Assembly (NCBI RefSeq): GCF_003308995.1
Contig: NZ_QFFJ01000002.1
Location: forward strand, 2,294,001-2,358,000
Origin: Chitinophaga flava
GTDB lineage: Bacteria > Bacteroidota > Bacteroidia > Chitinophagales > Chitinophagaceae
Direction: 5' to 3'
DNA: 64,000 nucleotides
Part shown: positions 8,717 to 19,400 of the stretch, in pieces
Position numbering within the stretch: position 1 is the first letter of the stretch
Layout: every line of letters begins with the position of its first letter
Translations under genes and position numbers: made by a program
The notes under the pieces: model-generated
The model's database searches: none
What the model saw: the letters and a program-made list of their open reading frames with translations, nothing else
What the model was told of the DNA's origin: nothing

Positions 8717-9655
8717 TTATTGCGCTGAAGTCTGCTGTTCATTTGCTATTTGCTCAATCCCCTCCTGATAAGTGGTAGCCTGAAAATCAGGGAATCGTTT
8801 TTTAAATTTTGAGTCATCAAATATATTGTCGTATTCATATCTGGGAAGCAGCTCCTGCAGTTCTTTTATCCGGTTGTTGAATATCGCACCAATCTTAAAG
8901 ATAAACTTCGGAATAACGGCGTATTTCAAATCTTTGCCATAAATCGTGGAAGCCAGTGTGATGAATTGTTTATAGGTTAATCTATTATCATCAATCGGCA
9001 AATGCCAGGTTTGGTTGTAAGCATCCGGTGTATTCCCGATTAAAGCGGTTGCTCTGCTTGCATCGGGTGTCCAGATCAGGCTTCTTAATTTATCGTCCCG
9101 CAAAGGAATCCTCAGTTTTTTGTTCTCTTTAATATTATTGAAGATTAAAGAGTTTGTGATACTCTGTGTTTTGCCAGGGCCATAAAATTCCGGAGCACGA
9201 CAAATAACGGCTTCTATTTCGCCGGCTTTTATTGCCTCTAGCAACAGGTCTGCCATTGCTTGTCTTACTCGGCCCTTTCTTCCAACGGGAGCAAAAGGAG
9301 TTTGTTCCGTAAGAATCCGGGCATCCTGTGGATACATGTAGGTATTATCAAAAAATACCAACTTTGTTCCATTGACTTTACAGGCTTCGATTACGTTGCG
9401 GGTGATCAACAGAAACTGTTTTTCCCACAAATCTGAATTCATTGGAAGCCCTAAAGTGAAGTAGGCTATTTCACTGCCTTTTACTGCTTCAATTGCATTT
9501 TCTTTGATGGACAGATCTGCTGAAAAAGTACTATCGGTATCATTTACTTTTCTGGCTTTCCTGCTTACAATCCTGATGTGCGAAGTAAAACTCCTTTTTA
9601 GTTCTCTCGCTAATTCTTCGCCAATTTGTCCATTGGCCCCTAGTATTGTTTGCAT
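8717..9655 (-). CDS. NAD(P)-dependent epimerase/dehydratase-like protein (extended SDR)
   Basis: A 312-aa protein opening with a Rossmann nucleotide-binding motif, LGANGQIGEEL (GxxGxxG, residues 6-12). FDNTYMYPQ near residue 105 sits where the SDR catalytic Tyr region lies, and CRAPEFYGPG follows at ~165, a common epimerase-family motif. A classical YxxxK motif is not clear, so it may be a reductase of the atypical/NmrA side or a non-catalytic relative. It is the first gene of a likely two-gene operon with the DJ-1 gene (11-bp gap). The 147-bp gap upstream to the PPTase gene suggests its own promoter. A role in tailoring the polyketide cannot be excluded but is not supported. Confidence 0.8.
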   Translation of the reverse strand: MQTILGANGQIGEELARELKRSFTSHIRIVSRKARKVNDTDSTFSADLSIKENAIEAVKGSEIAYFTLGLPMNSDLWEKQFLLITRNVIEACKVNGTKLVFFDNTYMYPQDARILTEQTPFAPVGRKGRVRQAMADLLLEAIKAGEIEAVICRAPEFYGPGKTQSITNSLIFNNIKENKKLRIPLRDDKLRSLIWTPDASRATALIGNTPDAYNQTWHLPIDDNRLTYKQFITLASTIYGKDLKYAVIPKFIFKIGAIFNNRIKELQELLPRYEYDNIFDDSKFKKRFPDFQATTYQEGIEQIANEQQTSAQ

Positions 9656-9802
9656 ACTGTTTTTATTACTTCATTTTTATTGTTGATAATAAATAACAAG
9701 CGGAAAGATATTTAGTTTGAACAGGAATATACAGGGATACTATTTAAACCGGTTTTTATTACGATTATGTGATGGCCGATAATTTGGCAGATCGTACTTA
9801 CA

Positions 9803-10534
9803 TTACAGCTGTAGCGTATTCAGGTAAGCATCCCAAAGGAGATCTAATTCCGGAGTGGTGTTTTTAGGCAATATGATGGAACATATATAATCACTGACAA
9901 GGCATGAAATGGCTTTGTATTGAGGAAAATGGCGAAATGTGCTCGTATATACGTTGCCGTGTTTTTCTAATGTCTGAATTTCCAATAATTGAAAGTTCAT
10001 CATTAACCCGGTCTTTAATATTTTAGATAACCCTTCCTTTATTGTCCATATAGTAGTACAGCCAACTGGTAAAGATAAATGACAGGCTGTGATGAGTGCT
10101 ATTTCACTGGCTCCGAGCTGGCTTTTTATCGTATCAATTTTATCCGGGTTTACTTTTTCGAGATCAATTCCAAGTGGATGTTCTTCCGGAAATGCCAGTG
10201 CAATTCCTATATCGTCAGCATGACTGATACTTACCTGAATGTTTTGGTGCCTGGTGGTTTTTACAACGGGGAACTGAAAAATTCCGGTGCTGATTAAAAC
10301 GGATGGCATGTTGTTTTCTTCAGTTAATTCACATACTGCTTTTTTAGAAGCAATTCTTCCCAGCAGATAACTCATTTTCCTTTTGTCAAATTTTAGCGTA
10401 TTATAATATGCTTTTTCTTCGGGGTGAAGTAATGGGATTTTTTTTATGAGATCAGGTAAGTCGGATTTAATTATACAGAATCCGGTATTGAAATTATTGT
10501 TTTCTCGTTTTAATATAATTCTGCCGTTATTCAT
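9803..10534 (-). CDS. 4'-phosphopantetheinyl transferase, Sfp type
   Basis: A 243-aa protein with the Sfp/AcpT-type motifs: GRIASKKAV near residue 60, VSISHADDIGIALAF near 105, PLGIDLEKV near 122 (the Asp and Glu bind Mg and CoA pyrophosphate), and WTIKEGLSKIL near 165 (W-x-x-K-E). It transfers phosphopantetheine from CoA to the conserved Ser of carrier proteins. It is divergently oriented to the giant PKS/NRPS genes and separated from them by 678 bp, so it is the obvious candidate to activate their ACP and PCP domains. The start ATG follows an A-rich stretch rather than a clear ribosome binding site, as is common in Bacteroidota. The length is normal for the family. Confidence 0.9.
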   Translation of the reverse strand: MNNGRIILKRENNNFNTGFCIIKSDLPDLIKKIPLLHPEEKAYYNTLKFDKRKMSYLLGRIASKKAVCELTEENNMPSVLISTGIFQFPVVKTTRHQNIQVSISHADDIGIALAFPEEHPLGIDLEKVNPDKIDTIKSQLGASEIALITACHLSLPVGCTTIWTIKEGLSKILKTGLMMNFQLLEIQTLEKHGNVYTSTFRHFPQYKAISCLVSDYICSIILPKNTTPELDLLWDAYLNTLQL

Positions 10535-10715
10535 TTTTTATGTAGATACGTAGGTGTTGTTAGAAAATAAGGTCCATGTTTTAGTGCAGTTTTTTCGCAG
10601 TGACTTCAGCGTTGGCAATAAATTTAGTTTGGATTGCAGTCTGTTTTTGTGGATAATTTAATAATTAAAAAATATACCGTTATAAAATTAGTAAATATGT
10701 GCCATTGAATATTTT

Positions 10716-10752
10716 CATTTTTAAATGTTTGGAAAGCCAACATTTAAAAATG
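10716..10752. repeat. Perfect 14-bp inverted repeat (possible operator or stem-loop)
   Basis: CATTTTTAAATGTT and its exact reverse complement AACATTTAAAAATG are separated by the 9-base loop TGGAAAGCC. There is no T-run of the kind expected for a terminator, and the arms are nearly all A/T. It lies 182 bp upstream of the PPTase start (minus strand) and about 460 bp before the PKS start. A regulator-binding site is the likeliest role. Confidence 0.55.
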
Positions 10753-11065
10753 TTAGTATTAACAATTTTTTGTTTTGAAAATATTCTTTTATTTAAATTC
10801 TAATTATTAACTTGCACAGCATTATAATTTATCGTGAGCTTCAACCTGTAAGAAGAAGTGATTTATAAATAGTAATCCGTTATCCATGTTGTCACTATTT
10901 GATTAATCCTGTAATTTCAAAATAACCGTTAGAAAAAATAGTCTATTAATTTACCCTGAATAGATTGTTATTCTTTAAACCCTATTATTTCAATGTATAT
11001 ATCCAATGCATTTTATTACTATACTAGTCAAGGGTATAGTATGTCTTGTTGAAACCAAAGCGTGT

Positions 11066-11196
11066 AATTGTTACCCGAAAGTCTCCCTCGGCATGAGCTG
11101 GCTGACAGCGGAAAACGCGATCTTATGCAATATCGGCAAACAGCTGGTGTTGACGACCTTGTATTGCAAAATGCAGGTTCGGTAAATGTGAAATAA
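11066..11196 (+). pseudogene. Possible 3' remnant of a flavin-monooxygenase-like gene
   Basis: A frame open after TAA 11065-11067 runs 42 codons to TAA 11194-11196 and includes GKRDLMQYRQTAGVDDLVLQ. This recalls the C-terminal end of luciferase-like flavin monooxygenases (AGVDELVLQ-type ending), a family found as separate enzymes beside trans-AT PKSs. It has no N-terminal part, and the patch is more GC-rich than its flanks. The identification rests on a short motif and is weak. Confidence 0.2.
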
Positions 11197-11212
11197 CTAA
11201 AACTATACTATT

Positions 11213-13440
11213 TTGGTAGTGCCTGTAAATGCATGGTGCCATGGCTGTATTGCCATGCCTATGGTTCATTATATTAAATTGGTATGGACTCCTAACTTAT
11301 TATTAGATAGTGTGTTTTCGAGAGATGGGTTGTTGGAAAGTGCGAGAGTGAATGCCGCCTATCGGGAAGCGTCTAGTCGTTTTTTATCATCTGTTGGATG
11401 GCTTAAAAAGCAGGATAATGGAGACTGTCAATTGAATGTTTCACCTCATGTGAAACAAATGATAGCCAGTTCTATGGCTATTATGGAGGCTGATTCCATC
11501 AGTCCTGAGGCAGATGAAAAACAGGTTGATCTGTTTGTCCGGATGCTGGAAAAAGTTTCGTCCACTCTTGATATAACTGTGTTTTCTTTTGATGCAATGT
11601 TAGATGGTATCCTTATTGTGCCTGTGCTCTTGCGTTTAAACAAGCACCTGCAATCCAATGGGAAATATTTTGACAGTGGTTTATTTCATCAACGTATACA
11701 AGCGCCGCTGATAAATATTTTTTTGCAGCGGGAATGGATAATTAAAGAAGGTAATACATTTATTTTTACAGATACAGGTGCAGCACTGGTTGCTAAATCG
11801 ATATATGTTGAAACACTCGTTTTTCCGAATTTTTTGCTCACAGCGGCTTATCAACTACAGGAAGAAGCAGAGGATAAAATTGTACAGTTATTTGATCATC
11901 AGCATATAGATCGCCAGCCCAAATATATTGCTGAAATGGGCTGTGGAGAAGGAATTAACTTAAAGCGTATATACGAAAAAATAGTTTCCGGAACGCGAAG
12001 GGGCAAACATCTGGAGAGCCATCCGCTAACTTTAATCGGAATTGATCAGGATAAACGAACATTGGATTTAGCAAGGGAGAATCTTGCTGACTATCCAATG
12101 TTGCTCATACAAGGTGACCTGTCAGCACCGGGAAAAATCGCGAAAATACTGACGGAAAAGGGGATAGCAGCAGATGATATATTATATACCGGACTGCTGC
12201 CCGATTTCACTGGTCGTCCTTCGACTACTATTATCAGTGAGGATAAATATATATCCGGATCAGAAGAGCATATAACTTCGCAAACGCCATTTATATCTAT
12301 TGTTCCCACAGATCGTTACTGGAAAAACTGGGCTGCATTGACAGGGAAGCATGGATTGGTGTTACTAACAGGCTATTGCCTGGAGCCTGAGTGTTTTGAT
12401 GTGCTGGATGTTTTACATGTAGCCAACAGACCGGGCGCAGCATCGTGTATGTTAGAGGCGGCCAATGTGGGTTTGTTTGCCAACAGGCCGCTGGTAAAAT
12501 ATCCTGACTCGCTATCATTTACACGCTTGTCTTTCGGGCATTATCAGCAAAGGAATTATCAGGTTCGTTATGCCAGTCGCAACGACCTGCCTGTTTTGAT
12601 GCAATTGGAAACTGTATGCTGGGCGGCAGATATACGTTTGCCAAAAAAAGAAATAGTAAGAAGATTAAAAACATATCCGGAAGGACAATTCGTCATTGAA
12701 GAAAATGGCAATGTGCTGGGAGTTATTTATACACAACGTATAACAGACGAAACAGCGCTTTATACTACCAGTGTAGATACAGTGGGAGCATTACATCATC
12801 CTGACGGTGCAATTGTACAACTGTTATCCATCAATATTTTTCCTGAATGCCAGAGCCGGGGATTGGGCGATGAGCTGCTGGAGTTTATTCACCAGTATGT
12901 TGCACTGATGAATGATGTAACGAAAGTATGCGCCATTACAAGAAGCCGGGATTTTAAAGGGAACACACAGGACGACTATGCAGCCTATATCAGACAAACA
13001 GATGAACATGGCTATTATGCAGATCCTATCATCAGGTTTCATCAGGTACATGGTGCGCAGTTGGGCGGTATTGTAAGCGGATATCGTGCTATGGACAAGG
13101 AGAACCTGAGTAATGGAATACTTGTACACTATGATGTTCGTAAACGGCAGCGGTTTACCGGCAATGGGCGGCAGGCAGTGGAAAAATCCGGATTAAGTTT
13201 GCAGGAGATCAGTGCAGCAATACAACAGCATATTGCAGGGGTATTACCGGAGGCAGCACATATAGACATGGAGCAGCCATTGATGGAGATGGGGCTGGAT
13301 TCCGGCGATTTAATGGGACTGGGATTATTTTTAGATAACAACTACAATATAGCGGTACCCGGTTCATTTTTCTTTGAATATAATACAATAGGCCAGGTAG
13401 CCGAAAAAGTAGTGGACATGCTGGCGATTACATCTGCTGT
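11213..13440 (+). other. Loading unit: methyltransferase-like domain, GNAT, ACP
   Basis: Residues 1-430 resemble the N-terminal metal/SAM methyltransferase-like domain of AprA-, GphF- and SxtA-type loading units (EMGCGEG glycine loop). Residues 450-645 are a GNAT-like domain with RGLGDELL and FHQVHGAQLGG, the latter matching the conserved His-containing motif of CurA/PedI-type GNATs, which decarboxylate malonyl and/or load acetyl onto the ACP. The ACP motif is MGLDSGDL (Ser697). Expected starter: acetyl, or a C-methylated acyl unit if the methyltransferase is active. Whether the GNAT is catalytic or a pseudo-GNAT is not decided here. Confidence 0.75.
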
Positions 13441-16400
13441 GGTAGCGGATGAGGAGGATGTTCCTAATCATCGTGAACCGCAGGAGAAATTTGCTGAAAC
13501 CATATCCGCTCCTGGTGATATTGCTATCGTCGGCACCGCATTTCGTGTTCCGGGCGCGAGTACTAAAGAAGCACTCTGGAATATACTGATTGAAGGTCGT
13601 TCTGCTATAACAACATTCCCTGAAGGGAGATGGACCTGGCCGGAATGGGTGAATCTGAATACCACCCACAAAGGCATTGACCGGGGAGGCTATTTACCTG
13701 ATATCGATAAATTTGATGCTTCTTTTTTTAGGATATCTCCGCGTGAAGCGGAACTGATGGACCCACAGCAAAGGCTTTTGCTGGAGCTTACATGGGAGCT
13801 GCTGGAAGATGCCGGGTATAAAGCATCTACACAGAAAGGAAGTAAAACCGGTGTTTATATTGGCGCCAGCGGTAGCGACTACGAACTTTTACTGGGGACA
13901 CAAAAAGGAGACGAAACCCTGACCGGTACCGGTACTTCACTAGCGATACTGGCCAACAGGTTATCCTATTTTTATGATTTTGAAGGCCCCAGCATGCTGA
14001 TAGATACTGCGTGCTCTTCTTCATTAGTGGCCATCAATGAAGCCATTACTGCTATTAGTACAGGTAAGTGTTCTCAAGCCATTGTTGGTGCTGTCCACTT
14101 GATGTGTCATCCTTCCAGGAGCCTGGCGTATCATCAGTCCCATATGCTGAGTGAAGATGGCCGGTGCCAGACTTTTGACGCGGCTGCAAATGGTTATGTA
14201 AGAGCAGAAGGAGGTATCATGCTTTTTTTAAAACCACTTGCCCAGGCAATAGCTGACAACGACGATATACGCGGCGTTATTAAAGGGACCGCTGTTAATC
14301 ATGGCGGCCAGTCTGGCGGATTAACGGTACCTAACCCGGAAAAACAACGCCGGTTACTGGAAGATGCTTACACCAATGCAAAAGTAGATATCAGAACGGT
14401 TAGTTATCTGGAAGCGCATGGAACAGGTACAAGTCTGGGTGATCCAATAGAAATAGCTGGATTAACAGCCGCATTTAAATCACTTCAGCAGGCATCAGGC
14501 GAACAGTTGGTTTCCTGGTGTGGAATAGGCTCTGTTAAAACGAATATAGGGCATCTGGAGGCTGCTTCCGGTATGGCTGGTATATTGAAAGTATTACTTT
14601 CAATGGAACACAGATTGTTACCCCCCACCTGCAACTACAAAAAACTAAACCCCAAAATAATATTAACAGATAGTCCATTTTATATTCAGCAGAAATTGCA
14701 GTCATGGCAGCCCACTGTTGCCAATGCGCCGCTGAGAGCAGGTGTGAGCAGTTTTGGAATAGGTGGCGCCAACGGTCATGTGGTATTGGAGTCATATCCG
14801 CAGGCGCAGCGAATAGCTCCGGGAAAAACAGGTCCCTGCCTTTTTGTATTGTCAGCTAAAAATATAGCACGATTAAAGCACTACGCTGAAAATATATTGC
14901 GGTACCTGGATGAAAACGTACCGGCTTTATCCGAGTTATGTTATACCCTGCAAATGGCCAGGGAAGAGATGGAGGAACGGTTGGCAATAGTATGCCGGGA
15001 TATAGAAGAACTGGTGAACATATTACGCGATTATGCCAGTGGACTATCTTCCCAAAAAATCTATACAGGAAATATAAAAACCGTTGCAAGGTCAACTGAA
15101 ACGTTTGACATCGCATCGATGGTAGCCAGGAGACAAATAACAACTGAAGCACTGCAGGATATCGCAACATACTGGTGCACCGGTGGATCCATCGACTGGA
15201 CCTTATTTTATGAAAAACATCAACCTGGTAAAATACGGCTCCCAACTTATCCTTTTGCAAAGGACCGTTATTGGTTACCCGATGATAGTAGCACTGCTGC
15301 CATATTAAATAGTAATAGCAAACTACATCCATTATTACATCACAATAGTTCTACGCTGAAAGAACAACAGTTTACCAGCAGCTTTAATGGTAAAGAGTTT
15401 TTCCTGGCAGATCATAAAGTACGGGATGAAAAAGTGTTTCCGGGAGTAGCGTATTTGGAACTGGCAAGGGAAGCAGGAGAACAATCGTTGCAGGAAAAAA
15501 TAACACAGCTGAAAGATGTACGCTGGTTAAGCCCGATCCAGGTAGGCGAACAGCCCGTTGAGGTATTCATCAGCCTTTTCCGGGAAAAGGACGATACTGT
15601 TTATGAAGTATACACCCATCATCAGGAGGGACGCAAAATAAACAGTCAGGGAAAATTAAGTACAAAAAATAAGCAGGCGCCTGAAAATTTTGATCTGGCT
15701 GCTATCCGGCAAAAATTGCTGCATACGAGAGAAAAAGAAGCGTGTTACCAATTATTTAAAGCGAAGGGATTAAAGTATGGTAGCAGCTTTCAGGGCATTG
15801 AAATGCTGTATTACGGCGAAACGGCATCATTGTCTAAAGTAACTTTACCGGAAGAGAAAAATTATGTGCTGAGTCCGGGTGTGCTGGACAGTGCGCTGCA
15901 AACTTGTCTGGGACTACATTTTGCAGAAGAAGGACAAACGCTGGCATTGCCTTTTAGCGTAGGGGAAGTAAATATTTATCACGAAATCCCTGCTACTGTA
16001 TGGTGTTATGCCAGGCCGCATCAACACCGTAAATCAACCAGCACAGTTACCAGTTATGATATCGATATTTTAGGAGATGCCGGACAAGTACTGCTTAGTT
16101 TTATAGGAGTAGTAATGCTTCCCCTGGACGGATTTTACAAACCCCAACAGCCGGCCGAAAAAGAAAGTACACATTTATATCACATCAGCTGGCAACCTTC
16201 ACTACCGGCAGTCATTCCGCAACAAATCACTACACCAACACCCCTGGTATTGCTGGCAGGTGGCTCAGCTGATCTGGCGGATAAACTGAAAGAAGTATTG
16301 GAACAGGAAGTTATCCTGCTATCCGGAGAAACAACGGAGGCCTATTTTCTGAGTGTACTGGAAAAGGTAAAGCAGGTACTGACAACCAAAACAGCTACGC

Positions 16401-19400
16401 ATATAATGATTGTTTGCAGCCATGCAGATTATCTGGATTATGGTTTTGTATCGGGATTGTTAAAAACAGCTACACTGGAAAATCCCAGAGTAACCGGAAA
16501 AGTCATAGGTGTAGAACGTTTGAATATCAAGGAGCTGGATACGCTGATAACCATACTGGAAGCAGAACTACACACTGCCGATACAGAAGTATGTTATCAC
16601 GAAGGAACGAGAACAGTAAAAATGCAGCAGGCTATAACAGCCGCTGCTGGTATCAAAGATCATGCTGGTATCAAAGAGGGTGGTGTATATCTGATTGTCG
16701 GTGGCGCTGGTGGACTCGGGCAGATTTTTGCTGCACACATTAGTCAGACTCCAGGTACGCAGGTGATACTCACCGGAAGAAAGGCTTTGTCTGTAGAGCA
16801 ACAGACAGCTTTATCAGCCTTACCCAATGTAGTGTATTATCCATGTGATATCACCAACAGAGCAGCGGTAAATGATTTAATAGAAAGCATCAAAACCCGT
16901 TACAGGAAACTGGATGGGGTCATCCACAGTGCCGGTGTTATTCGTGATAGCTTCCTTGTCAACAAAACCGGAGAGGAAGCAGCAGCAGTGCTGTTACCCA
17001 AAATAACAGGCGCTAAAAATATCGATGAAGCTACAAAGGAGGAGGCGCTTGATTTTATGGTCTTCTTTTCGTCTGTATCAGGCGTATTGGGGAATGTAGG
17101 ACAAGCAGACTACGCGTCTGCCAATGCCTGGCTGGATAATTATGCCCATTACCGTAATACACTGCAGGCAGCTGGAAAAAGATATGGTAAGACTTTAAGC
17201 ATTAACTGGCCTTTATGGAAAGAGGGCGGAATGCAAATAACCGCAGAAAGTGAAAAATATCTTGCAAAGCAATGGGGCATGTTGCCATTGCCCACAACAG
17301 AAGGGATACATGCTTTTGAAACATTGCTTAATCATGTATCAGGACAGGGAATGGTTGCCTACAGAAAAGCGGATATCAGTGCAATAGACCGCACGACTGT
17401 GGTATCAGCGGAAATTGTTCAACCATCGTTTACGCATAGTGATGACAAGGAATTGCAAGCTGCGTCGATTCGTTATTTGCGCGGGTTACTGGCCAGAGAA
17501 TTAAAATTACCGGAAGATAAATTTGATCTGAATGCCGCTTTTGCAGAGTATGGCATCGATTCGATATTGATAACGCGGCTGACTAATTGTTTGGAAGAAG
17601 TGTTTGACAGGCTGCCCATGACGCTGTTTTTTGAATACCAGGATTTTGGCGAATTAATCGGATACTTTATCCGGGAACATAGTGACGTTCTCCGTAAGTT
17701 GACCGGCCATCTGTTAAGTGCTCCCAATACGCCTGTACCTGTGGTAGCCGTTCATGATAATACTGTATCTGCATCAGATGATAAGTACAGGCAACGTTTT
17801 ACAGATAGCAGGTTACAGGCCAAAATGCCGGTAACGGCTGAGGGAGATGTTGCTATCATAGGATTGAGTGGAAGATACCCGGGAGCCAGAAATATCAATG
17901 AATTCTGGGAGAACTTAAAAGCAGGAAAAGACAGCATTACAGTTGTTCCAAAAGATAGATGGGATGCCAGCAGTTTTTACAGTGAAGAAAAGGGAAAGGA
18001 AGGCAGCATCTATAGTAAATGGGGCGGCTTCATCGATGATATAGATCAATTTGACCCATTGTTTTTTAGTATCTCTCCCAAAGAGGCTGAGCGGATGGAC
18101 CCACAGGAACGTTTATTCTTACAAACGGTTTGGGAAACCATAGAAGATGCAGGCTACACGAGAGAGATGTTACAGGGAACTGTCAATAAAGATGGATTAG
18201 GCAACCGGGTAGGCGTATACGCAGGTGTGATGTATGAAGAATATCAGTTATTCGGTGCGGAGGAAACATTAAGGGGAAATCCTATGGGGCTATGGGGAAA
18301 TACTGCCAATATAGCCAATCGGGTATCTTACTTTTTTAATTTCCATGGTCCCAGTATGGCAGTGGATACGATGTGTTCTTCTTCATTAACAGCTATACAC
18401 CTGGCATGCAGGGATATTCTGACGGGAGAAACAGACCTTGCAATAGCTGGTGGCGTGAATGTGAGTGTACACCCTAGTAAATACCTGATGCTCAGTCATG
18501 GTGGTTTTGTGTCCGGCAAGGGCAAATGTGAAAGTTTTGGTGAAGGTGGTGATGGTTATGTGCCAGGTGAAGGGGTAGGTGCTGTATTGTTGAAGCCATT
18601 CAGTAAAGCGTTGGCAGATGGTGACCACATTTATGGCGTTATCAAGGGTTCTGCCGTTAATCACGGCGGAAAGGTTAGCGGATATACGGTACCCAATCCT
18701 AAAATGCAGTCAGCTCTGATAAAAGAGGCGATCAGAAAAGCAGGTGTAAACGCTGCTGACTTCAGTTATATAGAAGCACATGGTACTGGTACCAGTTTAG
18801 GCGACCCAATAGAAATCGCAGGCCTGACCCATGCATTTGAATCCCGCAGTAAACAATATTGCAGCATCGGATCTGTAAAATCAAATATAGGCCACTGTGA
18901 ATCAGCAGCAGGCATATCAGGGCTCACGAAGGTATTGTTGCAGTTAAAACATCAACAGCTGGTGCCCTCACTGCATTCCGCCGTGCTTAATCCGTATATC
19001 AATTTTGCTGATACCCCATTCAGGGTACAACAGCAGCTGGAAAAATGGACCACTACTGATAACCAGCCCAGATTAGCCGGTATCAGCAGCTTTGGCGCCG
19101 GTGGCAGCAATGCCCACCTCATCGTAGCGGAGTATCAGCCAACTGCTAAAAAAATATACACCGGAAATGTACCGGTTATTGTAGTGCTATCATCCAGGAA
19201 TGAAACGCAACTGAAGGAACAGGCCTCCGGTTTGCAGCATTATATAACAATGCATCCCGACGCCAACCTTCACGATATCGCCTATACGTTGCAGATAGGG
19301 CGGGAAGCAATGGATGAGCGCCTGGCCCTGACCGTCGACAGTATTATAACACTTTCAGATAAACTGACAGATTATTTAGCCGGAAGAAAAACTGACTTAT

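Larger units (their letters stand above)
10535..11212. promoter_or_regulatory. Divergent intergenic region between PPTase and PKS genes
   Basis: 678 bp, very AT-rich between 10660 and 11050, so promoters for both directions probably lie here. I cannot place a convincing Bacteroidota -33/-7 pair. It contains the 14-bp inverted repeat at 10716-10752 and a more GC-rich patch at ~11070-11196 that looks like a gene remnant (both listed separately). No complete gene is present. Confidence 0.5.
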
